Positions 21,418-29,252 of a DNA stretch of 56,228 bases are shown piece by piece. Position numbers and translations under genes: made by a program. Within the stretch, counting starts at the first letter, position 1. Each line of letters opens with the position of its first letter. The DNA is from an uncultured Campylobacter sp. (GTDB lineage Bacteria; Campylobacterota; Campylobacteria; Campylobacterales; Campylobacteraceae). Under the pieces are notes generated by a model. The model was given only the letters and a program-made list of their open reading frames with translations, searched no databases and was not told the DNA's origin. The stretch is from contig NZ_CALHGM010000038.1 of NCBI RefSeq assembly GCF_938030145.1, positions 1-56,228 on the forward strand. The letters are read 5' to 3'.

Positions 21418-21577
21418 AAGAAACAATGAGGCTTTATGAAAACAATGAAGCATAAGGTTCCTGAAAATAATGAAACTGCTGAAATAATAACGAGACTTCA
21501 TAAAAGCAATGAATCTACCGAAAAGAACAACGAAGCTATTGAAAGACAACAAAGCTGCATGAAAATAATGAATCTCC
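21418..21577 (+). repeat. Degenerate tandem repeat, GAAAAYAATGAA-type
   Basis: About eight imperfect units of 18-25 bases share the core GAAAAYAATGAA followed by YCTNCT-like bases. They end just before the promoter of the HTH gene at 21655. Direct repeats next to recombinase genes are often recombinase or replication-protein binding sites, but no function is shown. Confidence 0.5.
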
Positions 21578-21603
21578 AAGCTTTTTTATTTTCCCCGCTA
21601 TAA
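21436..21603 (+). CDS. Possible 55-residue protein of unknown function
   Basis: An ATG at 21436 with GAGG 4 bp upstream opens a 55-codon frame. It reads as a polar, Asn/Glu-rich helix (NNETAEIITRLHKSNESTEK) with a short hydrophobic end. The composition is protein-like, but the frame is built from the degenerate repeat and runs into the promoter of the next gene, so it may be fortuitous. Confidence 0.3.
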   Translation: MKTMKHKVPENNETAEIITRLHKSNESTEKNNEAIERQQSCMKIMNLQAFLFSPL

Positions 21604-21604
21604 T
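21599..21604 (+). promoter_or_regulatory. -10 box for the HTH gene
   Basis: A perfect TATAAT preceded by a T-rich stretch (CTTTTTTATTTT), the usual form of a Campylobacter sigma-70 promoter, lies about 50 bp before the ATG at 21655. Confidence 0.6.
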
Positions 21605-21654
21605 AGGCCGGTAATCTTTAAATTTATCATAAAATCTATCACAAAGGAGCAGAT

Positions 21655-22068
21655 ATGCATTACGAAAATATTTTAAGAGTTAAGAAAGGCATAAAGGTCT
21701 TTAACGATAAAGCTCAAGAGACTACTAATCAGAATGAGCTTATATGGCTGGTAAATACCTTTATCTCATATATTAGTAGAGCAAGGCACGATAAGAAAAG
21801 AGCGGATAATGCACTTAATGGTATATTGCACTATTACAAAGATATGAAGGTAGATAAAAGAGCCTTAAGCGAAGTAGTAAATAAAGAGTATAAAAAGCTA
21901 CTAGACCCAAAGAAAAAACCGACCAAATCAAAAATAGCAGATTATAAGGATTGCTTAAAATCCCTACATAAAAGCGGCCATAGCTATCAAAAAATAGCAG
22001 ATATCCTATGGAAAAACTACGGCATACAAACCAGCAAATCAAACGTAGCAAGACTATTAAAAAGATAA
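21655..22068 (+). CDS. Small helix-turn-helix protein of a mobile element
   Basis: A 137-residue basic protein. Residues 1-95 are helical and unassigned. The C-terminal 40 residues (SGHSYQKIADILWKNYG, then TSKSNVARLLKR) look like a helix-turn-helix. AAAGGAG sits 7 bp before the ATG. It lies 14 bp before a tyrosine recombinase gene, so it is probably co-transcribed and may act as a regulator or accessory DNA-binding protein for recombination. A short TSKSNV/ISKSNV sequence recurs near the N-terminus of that recombinase. No close family recognised. Confidence 0.7.
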   Translation: MHYENILRVKKGIKVFNDKAQETTNQNELIWLVNTFISYISRARHDKKRADNALNGILHYYKDMKVDKRALSEVVNKEYKKLLDPKKKPTKSKIADYKDCLKSLHKSGHSYQKIADILWKNYGIQTSKSNVARLLKR

Positions 22069-22082
22069 AGGTATATATAATC

Positions 22083-22985
22083 ATGGCTCTGCACACTAGA
22101 ATGAACGCTAAGGCTATTATCTCTCAGATTATGAGGCAAGCAAACGGTATAGGAATATCAAAAAGTAACGTAAGACGTAATAGTAAGCTTAAAGGACAAA
22201 ATGGTCATACAAAGAGCGTATACGCCCATAGCATTAAAAGTCTTCAAAACTTAAGAGCGGTAACTACTCAATATATAGAATTTCTTAAAGCCAAACACGG
22301 TCAAAAAATAATGCAAAACATTAATGCCGGTAGTGCAAGAGAGTGGCTACTGCTAAAAGCAGATGAAATAAGCGGCGGAGCGCTTAATACCTATATATCT
22401 GCATTAGCTAAGAGCTTTGATAATTGCAGTAAGCTAGGGCTAAACGTATCGGGAAAAGATATTACGGATATCCGCAAAGAGCTTAAGAAAAAGGGTATGA
22501 ACCTTCGTAAAAGACATTATAACAGGGCCTATGAAAACCCATATAAAATCATAAGCAATATGCAATTAAGCTCATTATACTATATATCCGCCAAGCTTCA
22601 ATTGGAAGCAGGACTAAGACTGGATGATGCCATTAACTCAAGCAAATGGCAAATTAACGACGATAATAGCATAACCATACTCGGCAGCAAGAACGGCTTA
22701 TGCTATAGCACTAAAAAGCTAAGCGATAAAACCATAAAGCAGATAAGGCTTGCCAAAGAAGCGGGATACTATGCTCCAAGAAATTCTTACGTAAAAGATC
22801 TAAAAGCAGCAGGAGCGGATAGCAGAGGAACTCATGGGCTTAGATATAACTTCGCTCAAGAAAGATACCAAGAGTTAAGTAAAGAGGGTATGAGTCATAT
22901 AGAAGCTTTAGCTCAGGTATCTATAGATATGGGACATTCAAGAGTAGAGATAACTAGGCATTACTTGGTTGGGTTAATAGTATAG
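22083..22985 (+). CDS. Tyrosine recombinase (integrase-like)
   Basis: A 300-residue protein with the catalytic set of the tyrosine recombinases. Arg I lies in EAGLRLDDA, His-x-x-Arg in THGLRYNF, and a second His in DMGHSRVEITRHYL, where the tyrosine is the likely nucleophile three residues before the end of the core. Residues 40-150 fit a SAM-like DNA-binding domain. I chose the ATG at 22083, just after the upstream stop, rather than an ATG at 22008 inside that gene. The ribosome site is weak. It is a second recombinase in addition to the integrase at 23662, and may be a resolvase or an element-specific invertase. Confidence 0.8.
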   Translation: MALHTRMNAKAIISQIMRQANGIGISKSNVRRNSKLKGQNGHTKSVYAHSIKSLQNLRAVTTQYIEFLKAKHGQKIMQNINAGSAREWLLLKADEISGGALNTYISALAKSFDNCSKLGLNVSGKDITDIRKELKKKGMNLRKRHYNRAYENPYKIISNMQLSSLYYISAKLQLEAGLRLDDAINSSKWQINDDNSITILGSKNGLCYSTKKLSDKTIKQIRLAKEAGYYAPRNSYVKDLKAAGADSRGTHGLRYNFAQERYQELSKEGMSHIEALAQVSIDMGHSRVEITRHYLVGLIV

Positions 22986-23661
22986 GTGGATTGGTTTGAT
23001 ATAGGATAGGCATTATTCTTGGCTTGATCATAGGCATTCCTAGTTTTATTATGGGCATTGCTTGGCTTGATTAAAAGCTGCGGTTGTATCCACTTTGATC
23101 TTGCCATTGCTCGTTATAGGCATTCTTGGTTTTATTAAAAGATGAGATGGCTAGATAGATGCCTTCGGTATTTAAATGCCTTATCAAAGCAAAGCTTCAT
23201 AAGAATATTCCCAGAATTTGCTATTTGCAATAAGGAGTTGCTTTAGCAAAGAAATATTCCAAAAAGTTATAAAAAGCATATTTAAACGGCACTTAGTAAA
23301 AAGAGAAATATCCCCGCAATGGATAAAGGGCTGATTTAGTTGAAAAATTTAAACTACCTATATATATATGAAACTCATGGATTATGGAATTAATGAATTA
23401 AATGGGCTTACTAATAAGCTTTAGAATATCTGAAATACGTAGTAAGCTCATCTTGTTCATTTTATAGAGACTTAATTATATTGAAAATCCTCTGTATGTT
23501 TATAAGTATTTGCCCGTTTATGGCAAATAGCTTTGCTATATCTATGGTATTTGCCGTATATATTACTTTTTTCAGCTTGCCGGATGTATTCTGTTCAATC
23601 AACAACTGCGCAAACCTTCAAAGAAACTATCCTTTTCTTTAACTCATCCTTGCTTCTCCCC
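22986..23661 (+). other. Repeat-bearing spacer between two recombinase genes
   Basis: No gene is visible in 676 bp. The left part holds four degenerate units of the form GGCATT(N)TTGGYTTGATTA (23006-23150); the rest is AT-rich with no clear pattern. A stretch like this between recombinase genes could hold attachment or binding sites. Confidence 0.5.
23006..23150 (+). repeat. Four degenerate GGCATT...TTGGTTTTATTA repeats
   Basis: Units start near 23006, 23027, 23048 and 23118 and share GGCATT, a CTTGG-like middle and a TTTTATTA or TTGATTA end. They are direct repeats of about 21-25 bases. Function unknown; the location beside the recombinase gene suggests protein-binding sites or slippage products. 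Confidence 0.5.
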
Positions 23662-24888
23662 TTAAAATTTAAACCCCAGCTCCTTTAAATAACCTAGCCA
23701 CCATGTTAGAACCCTACGCGTATTCTCAATATTCGTAGCTTTGTTATAAATCTTTTGTATCTCTCTTTGTGCATGAAAAAGGGTGCGTTCAATGCTATAA
23801 GGATCCAGCTTGTTCTCATGGATTTTTTCATATGCAAAGGTTTCTAGTATCTTTCTAAAAGAGTGAAAAACCAGTCTATTCTTAGCTATTACGGGAGCAT
23901 AGGTTTTAAGCGCTTTAACTAGAGTCATATCGCTTAGTACCTCTCCTTGAGTATTGGCAAAGCATAACGGGCAGTTACTATTATGAGCGTGTAACCTTTG
24001 CAGCCATTGCCCCACTTCTGTAGGAAGTCCCAGATGTTCATCTCCATTGCTTTTTACCTTATTTTCATCTTGTGGAAATAGCAAGTAGTATTCTCCATCA
24101 TCGCCTATTTTTAAATGCTCATGGGTTAAATTTCTTACATTTGAGCTTCTTAGCCCGGTAAGTAGTCCAAAGATCAAAGCGTTCTTAACACCTATTTGAT
24201 GAGGATAGTTCATGATAAATTTAATAAGTACGGTTAAATCCAAGTCATCTTTTATATATGGGTATTCGCTATGGCGAGGTATATTATAAAAGTCCTTAAA
24301 CACCTCTTCTGCAAATAATGGATTTTTAGAAATATCTCTTATGCGAGCATATCTGAATAGTCTTTTAATAAGTTTGAATAAAATTTCTAAGGAAGCGTAC
24401 TTCTCATTATCGTAATAATAATCCAGTATCGGCATAATATCCTTTTTGCTTATCTTGTTTATATCTTTGTCACAAATATCCCTTAAAGCTTTAAAGCTCA
24501 TATCTCGTCTTTTAGAGGTTGCTAATGCGACATTGCCGTTATGTCTGCGAAACTGCTGGTAAACACTCGCTAGAGTATTACTTGGGGCGGCTAGTTTAGT
24601 AGAACCATCTACTATTAAACCTTTAAGCGCTTGCTTGGCTTCATTAAGACTTATCTCATCTGCATTGCCTAAAGACTTAATCAGCTTACCTCCTAGCGAA
24701 TAGTGATAGTACCTATGGATTGTTTGCTCTCCCTTTTTAGTAAATGAGCGGTAAAATCTAACTGCTATATGCTCATCTATCATTTCCACCATAGTATTTT
24801 TGCGATGAGGCAGGGAGAAATTTCTGATCACTTTATCGGGGTCTATTTTAAAAACCGGATCGTCTTTAATTTTAGAAAAAATCTTCAT
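23662..24888 (-). CDS. Tyrosine-type site-specific integrase
   Basis: A 408-residue integrase of the phage/island kind. The catalytic residues are Arg in LLTGLRSSNVRNL, His-x-x-Arg in FHSFRKILE, a second His in LFHAQREIQKIYNKA, and the likely nucleophile Tyr in the same segment. An N-terminal arm-binding region and a core-binding domain precede it. I chose the ATG at 24888, which has AAAGGA about 9 bp upstream, over a TTG at 24930. It lies just past the 3' end of a tRNA-Lys gene on the same strand, the classic layout when an integrase uses a tRNA 3' end as its attachment site. Confidence 0.88.
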   Translation of the reverse strand: MKIFSKIKDDPVFKIDPDKVIRNFSLPHRKNTMVEMIDEHIAVRFYRSFTKKGEQTIHRYYHYSLGGKLIKSLGNADEISLNEAKQALKGLIVDGSTKLAAPSNTLASVYQQFRRHNGNVALATSKRRDMSFKALRDICDKDINKISKKDIMPILDYYYDNEKYASLEILFKLIKRLFRYARIRDISKNPLFAEEVFKDFYNIPRHSEYPYIKDDLDLTVLIKFIMNYPHQIGVKNALIFGLLTGLRSSNVRNLTHEHLKIGDDGEYYLLFPQDENKVKSNGDEHLGLPTEVGQWLQRLHAHNSNCPLCFANTQGEVLSDMTLVKALKTYAPVIAKNRLVFHSFRKILETFAYEKIHENKLDPYSIERTLFHAQREIQKIYNKATNIENTRRVLTWWLGYLKELGFKF

Positions 24889-25126
24889 AACTGCTTGTCC
24901 TTTAAAATTTAATATAGTTTCATAGGACAAATTATAAAAGCTTCCAAAGAGTTTAACAAGCTTAAGAGCTACTATACATTTTTTAATATATAGTAGTTTC
25001 TCTTAAACTACCTGTATAATCTAGCGTTTTTAGCATTTGAAATTTTTTTGAAAAAATTTGAAAAAGCCTCAAAACAGGGCTTTTAAAAAAATCAAAAAAC
25101 TAAAAATAGGGGGGAAATTTGATAGA

Positions 25127-25202
25127 TGGTGTCCCGTGTAGGATTCGAACCTACGGCCGCCTGATTAAGAGTCAGATGCTCTACCAACTGAGCTAACGAG
25201 AC
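25127..25202 (-). tRNA. tRNA-Lys (CTT anticodon)
   Basis: A 76-nt cloverleaf with encoded CCA. The acceptor stem is GTCTCGT/ACGGGAC, the D arm includes GCTCAGTTGGTAGAGC, the anticodon loop CTCTTAA gives CTT, and the T arm holds GGTTCGAATCC. An AT-rich box on the same strand (25207-25212) is the only candidate promoter nearby and is very close to the 5' end. The 3' half is a likely attachment site for the neighbouring integrase. Confidence 0.95.
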
Positions 25203-25426
25203 AAGAATTATAATTGTAGTGATAAAAATATAAAAAACTGATTAAATTTTATAAAAATTTCGTTAAATTTCATAAAATTTTATTCGGTCTTTATATATCT
25301 AATAACTCATAAAAATTAAATAAAATACTTTAGTAAAGAATCAATCAATCTTTTTAAAATAGCCTATGTGCTTTCAATTTCACGCTTGCGCGCTCTTGCA
25401 CAAACTCAACGCAAAGCCAAAGCAAG

Positions 25427-25446
25427 AAGCCCCATAAGCGGGGCTT
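25427..25446 (-). terminator. Terminator for the SYLF-domain gene
   Basis: On the minus strand AAGCCCC, a 6-base loop and GGGGCTT form a 7-bp GC-rich stem, 11 bp beyond the stop codon of the gene at 25458. The bases after it (CTTGCTTT) are only moderately T-rich. Confidence 0.65.
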
Positions 25447-25457
25447 AACTCGATAAT

Positions 25458-26276
25458 TTATTTTGATTTTTTAGCCTTTTTGCTTCGCGTAGCCTTAGCG
25501 TGAGTTCTAGGAGAGCGGTTTGAGATGATCGGCTTACCGTCAGGATATTTTTTCTGCACGTGATTTACAGGTATCGCCGCACTGCTGCTAGCACCGTATT
25601 TTTCGCCGTTTGTGAAATACTTCCTCATCACTTCCTTCCATCTTTTTGCGTATTTATTCGCGCGCGGAGAATCGTTTAAGATGTCCTCGTAGTCGTAAAT
25701 TCTCTCATAGAAGTCGTTAGTTAGTTGATCGTCGATAGTGATTCTGCCGTTGTCGATCGATACGCCTAGGTAGACGCCTGTTTGCTCGCCCGGGCTTACC
25801 ATCCATGCAGAAATATCAGGTAGATCGGTTGCGCGACCGGTTCTTCTACCTACGCCGCCTGCTGCGGCACCTACATTGATCTCAAGGGTGTCTGTGCCAG
25901 TAAAAATGTCTTGATATGACTTCGTAGTATGAAAGATCATCACGATGTCGCTCGTCTCGTAGCCTGCCTGTAAGCCCACGCCGTAGCCTTTATATTTGAT
26001 AAAAATCGGTGAGCTCCACTCGCCGTTCTCGCCTTTGACGCTAAAAATTCCATCGCCGTACTGCAGCGATGCGCCCGCAGCTAAACGTTTTACGTCGGTT
26101 AGGATTGCGACGGCTTTGGCGCTGGTTAGATAGCGCTCATCGGTGCCGAAGTTATTAGCCGCTACGAAAGATCTAACAACGTTAGTCGCCGCTATAACCT
26201 CTTGATTTGCCACGACGTCCGCGTGCAAAAGACCGCAAAGTGCAACAGATGCTAGAAGCAAAAACTTTTTCATCAT
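25458..26276 (-). CDS. SYLF (Ysc84-type) lipid-binding domain protein, exported
   Basis: A 272-residue protein. It has a signal peptide (KKFLLLASVALCGLLHA) and a body that fits the Ysc84/SYLF family: AVAILTDVKR, KGYGVGLQAGYETSDIVMIFHT, EINVGAAAGGVGR and TGVYLGVSIDNGRI. In eukaryotes this domain binds phosphoinositides; the bacterial role is unclear, with an envelope location likely. The last 40 residues are very basic (…KATRSKKAKKSK), an odd tail that could contact nucleic acid or the cell wall. AAAGGA precedes two adjacent ATG codons (26276 and 26273); the second gives better spacing. It is divergent from the M23 peptidase gene. Confidence 0.8.
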   Translation of the reverse strand: MMKKFLLLASVALCGLLHADVVANQEVIAATNVVRSFVAANNFGTDERYLTSAKAVAILTDVKRLAAGASLQYGDGIFSVKGENGEWSSPIFIKYKGYGVGLQAGYETSDIVMIFHTTKSYQDIFTGTDTLEINVGAAAGGVGRRTGRATDLPDISAWMVSPGEQTGVYLGVSIDNGRITIDDQLTNDFYERIYDYEDILNDSPRANKYAKRWKEVMRKYFTNGEKYGASSSAAIPVNHVQKKYPDGKPIISNRSPRTHAKATRSKKAKKSK

Positions 26277-26304
26277 TTAATCCTTTTAAAATTGAATTTT
26301 CGTT

Positions 26305-26310
26305 ATTATA
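26305..26310 (-). promoter_or_regulatory. -10 box for the SYLF-domain gene
   Basis: On the minus strand TATAAT occurs about 30 bp before the start codon, in the AT-rich 105-bp gap shared with the divergent peptidase gene. Confidence 0.5.
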
Positions 26311-26381
26311 ACAGCAATTTCATTTGTTTTAGCTAATTTTTAACAAAAAATTGATGAAAAATAACGAATTTTGGAAAATTT

Positions 26382-27194
26382 ATGAAATTTCTAGCTATTT
26401 TTGCACTTTTGACGATCAAAATTTTCGCTTTAGACATAGTAAATGGTGATGTTATTATCTTAAAATTAGATAAAAGCACGACCGAGTTGAGCTTTGGCTC
26501 AAAGAAAATCCCCCTCATCGAGGCACCAAATTCTAGCGATAAAATCGCCGTTTTGGCGGCGAATTATCGCGCTAAGGGGGATTTTGCGCTGCGGATAGTA
26601 GATCAAAGCGGCAGCCACGAGCAGATCGTCGCTTTGAAAAAGGGCGAGTATAAAAAAGAGGCCTTAAGCGTCGCTCCTGGCAAAGTTAAACCGCCAAAAG
26701 AAGCCGCCGCGCGTATCAAAAAAGAGCTCGACGAAGCCAACGCGATCTATGCGATTACCACGCCGCGCTATCTTTTTTCCACGCCGTTTGAGCTGCCTTT
26801 AAACTCCAAAATAACCTCTGCGTTCGGCAATGCCCGCACCTTTAATGGCGAGCTTAAAAGCTATCACAGCGGCACTGATTATCGCGCCGCGGTAGGCACT
26901 GCGGTGTGCGCAGCCAATGACGGCGTCGTAGTCATCGCCAAAGACCGCTACTACGCCGGTGGTTCGGTCGTGATCGATCATGGCGGCGGCATCTATTCGC
27001 AGTACTATCATCTAAGCGAGATCAAAGTGACGCTTGGCGATCACGTTCGCAAAGGCGATGAAATCGCGCTTTCGGGCGAGAGCGGTAGAGTTAGCGGTCC
27101 ACATCTGCACTTCGGCATCGCGATCAACGGCGTGAGCGTCAATCCGCTAAGCTTCGTCGCTAAATTTAATGAAGTGGTTTTTGGCGAGCGCTAA
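26382..27194 (+). CDS. M23-family metallopeptidase (peptidoglycan endopeptidase)
   Basis: A 270-residue exported protein with an N-terminal signal segment (KFLAIFALLTIKIFA) and a C-terminal LytM/M23 domain. The zinc ligands are visible in HSGTDYRA (H-x3-D) and GPHLHFGI (H-x-H). M23 enzymes cut peptide cross-links in peptidoglycan, and in Campylobacter and Helicobacter several such proteins set the helical cell shape. It resembles that group (Pgp3/Csd-like), but I cannot say which member it matches. The start follows a TTGGAAAATTT stretch with a weak ribosome site. The next gene begins 1 bp after the stop. Confidence 0.88.
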   Translation: MKFLAIFALLTIKIFALDIVNGDVIILKLDKSTTELSFGSKKIPLIEAPNSSDKIAVLAANYRAKGDFALRIVDQSGSHEQIVALKKGEYKKEALSVAPGKVKPPKEAAARIKKELDEANAIYAITTPRYLFSTPFELPLNSKITSAFGNARTFNGELKSYHSGTDYRAAVGTAVCAANDGVVVIAKDRYYAGGSVVIDHGGGIYSQYYHLSEIKVTLGDHVRKGDEIALSGESGRVSGPHLHFGIAINGVSVNPLSFVAKFNEVVFGER

Positions 27195-27195
27195 A

Positions 27196-29109
27196 ATGCC
27201 CTACAATCCGAAGGAATTAATGAAAAAAATTCTCGCAGGCAGCGATTTTAAGTTAAAAGGCTCGGTCAAAGGTCGTGTGCGCGTCGCGAGTAGGGACGGA
27301 GCGATCGTAAATTTTACCGCTGCAGACTTCGGCGTGCAGAGCCTAAACGACAAAATTTCGCTTAGTGGCGAGCAGTTCGAGCGTTTTAGAGCTAGAATTT
27401 TTGGAATTTTAAACTCCGGTGGACGCGAGCTTGCAGGTAGGCTCACGCTCTCTTCTACGCCCAAAAAGAAAGCCCGCGCAGATCGTCTCCGCGCGGCAGA
27501 TGGCTATGCGGAGTTTGACGGTGCCTGCGATTTTGGTAGCTTTTGCGGCGGAGATTTGGGCGTAGTTTTGCCCGAGGCTGGTGGCGGCTTGGCAAAGACT
27601 TCGTATGCCACAAATGCGAGGCACGGTGAGCGAGATCTTTCTGCGTGCAGCGCTCAGAGTGCGCAAGGCTTTACTTCACAGGCAGAATTTCAAGATGTTT
27701 CGCAAGCAGAATTTTATGGCGCAGCTCGGGCGGAATTTTGCGTAGATACGGCGTGCGAGAATTTTATTTCGCAAAATGATGCTGCGCAGGATGACATGAG
27801 TATGGGGCTCGCTGCTAGTTTCGAAGAGAGCGCAAATGCGAGGAGTGAAAATTTTATACCACAAAACTCTGCGCCTACGAATTCTGCTAAAGGGCAAAGC
27901 TTCGTTCCTGCATCGCGAAATTTTATTTCCGCGCAAAGCTCTGCGCTCGTGAAAGATTCCATATTTGGGGCGCAAAATTCTAATTTTATGGCGCAAACGA
28001 AGAATTTTGTGGCTGAAAATTCGTTTGTAGCAGAGCAGGACGCGGACTTACGAAGTAAAAATTCTACGGCACAAAGCTCTGCATCAAAAAATTCTACTTT
28101 CGCAAATTCTGCGCTTGATATAAAGTGCGCAAATGATTGCAAGCCTCAAGGCTCCGAGTTTTCCAAGGGGCAAAGCGCTAATTTCGCTGGCCGCCGCGCC
28201 GCAAATTTTGCCTTAGAAAATGCCTTGGAATTTACGCCTCAAGATGAGAATTGCGTTGGTGAGAATTCCGCGTTTTTGGCAAAAGGGCAAAATTACGCGC
28301 TAAAAAATTCCGACGAGCAAAATTTAGCACAGAAAATCTCTGCACAAGAGTGGCACCCTTTAAATTTGCCACCGCAAGCGGGAAATAAATTTGTGCCCGA
28401 ATTCGAGCAATCCGCGCAGTCTGCGTTAACGGGTGAGAATTCTACGTTTGCTTCTTCTATGGCGGAGGGGGCGCTTGGTGATGAGCCCGCGTCTGCTGCT
28501 TTTGGGAGCGAATCAACTTTTGCGACTAAGCCCGTAAATTTCTATGGCAAGCCTGCGCGCAAAGCGCCTACGAAAGAGCGCGCGAGCCTTCGAGAGCGTC
28601 CGCAGGCTCTGCCTATTGCAAGCACTTCGCGTCCTATTTCGCTACCGCAAGCGTCTAAAGCTAGGCTCATCGAGCTTAAGCCGCGTTTCATAGGCATCGC
28701 GCATAGGATTAAAATTTCGTTTTTGAAAAAGAGCGCGAGCGAGCCTGGCGAAGGGGTTTTGGCGCGCGTTCGTATTCCGCTTTTGATGGAGAATTTCGGT
28801 CTTAATGATATTTTGTCGTCCACGGCGAGCTACCAAATGGCGAAAAAGATGGTGCGCACGATCGCCGATCTTTACATCGCCAAGGATCTGCGCGGCGTGC
28901 ACATAGGCGTGCCGGTGCGCCTTGAAATGGGCTTTAAAAGCGGTATCTCTGACGTCAGCAACCACGCCTTTATTTTCAAGCTCGTCGAGGACAGCCTCGT
29001 CAATAACGGCGTCATCGACGACGACAACGCAGATATCGTGCGCGAGATCAAGCTCTTTAAGCAGGACGTTTTCGACGGGGTTTTGGTAAACATCGTGCGG
29101 TTTGAGTAG
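27196..29109 (+). CDS. RusA-like C-terminal protein with a giant low-complexity insert
   Basis: A 638-residue product from the ATG at 27196; an ATG at 27220 with AAGGA upstream is an equal alternative. Residues 1-90 are a compact basic segment. About residues 95-455 are low complexity, dominated by N, S, A, Q, E and F with recurring QNS and NF pairs. The last 150 residues are ordinary protein and end in a block (SDVSNHAFIFKLVEDSLVNNG, with DDDNADIV next) reminiscent of RusA-type Holliday-junction resolvases, where acidic residues bind metal; the usual D-x-D-N is D-x-S-N here. Function is therefore uncertain. The insert makes up more than half the gene and keeps the frame open throughout. Confidence 0.6.
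   Translation: MPYNPKELMKKILAGSDFKLKGSVKGRVRVASRDGAIVNFTAADFGVQSLNDKISLSGEQFERFRARIFGILNSGGRELAGRLTLSSTPKKKARADRLRAADGYAEFDGACDFGSFCGGDLGVVLPEAGGGLAKTSYATNARHGERDLSACSAQSAQGFTSQAEFQDVSQAEFYGAARAEFCVDTACENFISQNDAAQDDMSMGLAASFEESANARSENFIPQNSAPTNSAKGQSFVPASRNFISAQSSALVKDSIFGAQNSNFMAQTKNFVAENSFVAEQDADLRSKNSTAQSSASKNSTFANSALDIKCANDCKPQGSEFSKGQSANFAGRRAANFALENALEFTPQDENCVGENSAFLAKGQNYALKNSDEQNLAQKISAQEWHPLNLPPQAGNKFVPEFEQSAQSALTGENSTFASSMAEGALGDEPASAAFGSESTFATKPVNFYGKPARKAPTKERASLRERPQALPIASTSRPISLPQASKARLIELKPRFIGIAHRIKISFLKKSASEPGEGVLARVRIPLLMENFGLNDILSSTASYQMAKKMVRTIADLYIAKDLRGVHIGVPVRLEMGFKSGISDVSNHAFIFKLVEDSLVNNGVIDDDNADIVREIKLFKQDVFDGVLVNIVRFE
27480..28560 (+). repeat. In-frame RAATTY repeat insert (RusA-like gene)
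   Basis: About 1.08 kb of degenerate units, each with a GCAAAATTCT- or GAAAATTTT-like core every 20-40 bases set in GC-rich spacer. Nearly every core is read as x-AAT-TYN (Asn followed by Ser or Phe). No stop codon occurs in the coding frame. Confidence 0.75.
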
Positions 29110-29252
29110 AGACTTTGCGATGCTTTGCGTATAAATTTTAAAATTTTGCGTTACCGCATGAAATTCCATCGTTTTCGAGCTTTAGCTCGCACCGCAACAA
29201 GCGCTTTTTAAAATTTTTTTGATCAAACCAGTAAAAATTTGAAAGGATTAAG

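Larger units (their letters stand above)
20866..21598 (+). other. Spacer between RTX gene and mobile segment
   Basis: About 730 bp without an assured gene. It holds the hairpin at 20910-20937, a degenerate tandem repeat at 21418-21577, and a possible small reading frame at 21436. The minus-strand frames at 21187-21384 and 21388-21579 have no recognisable features, and I treat them as chance. Confidence 0.5.
21655..25145. mobile_element. Putative integrated element at tRNA-Lys
   Basis: The segment joins an HTH gene, two tyrosine recombinases and repeat-bearing spacer to the 3' end of tRNA-Lys. The integrase end is well placed at the tRNA. The left boundary is not defined: I could not see a copy of the tRNA 3' sequence elsewhere in the window. 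The element may extend left over the RTX gene, or may have lost its far end. No plasmid, conjugation or phage structural genes are present, so it looks like a remnant. Confidence 0.45.

Noticed and set aside
21187..21579. Two minus-strand reading frames (65 and 63 codons) before the HTH gene
   Set aside because: No ribosome sites, and the second is the reverse of a degenerate repeat; composition is not protein-like.
25106..25114. Six-G run beside tRNA-Lys as a phase-variation tract
   Set aside because: It is short, non-coding and not within a promoter spacing that would change expression.
27714..28142. Minus-strand 142-codon frame within the low-complexity insert
   Set aside because: It is the reverse reading of the repeat array; the plus-strand frame links conserved flanking domains and is clearly the coding one.
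28542..29169. Minus-strand reading frames of 93 and 175 codons opposite the RusA-like gene
   Set aside because: They are antisense shadows of a GC-rich coding region and have no ribosome site or family match.
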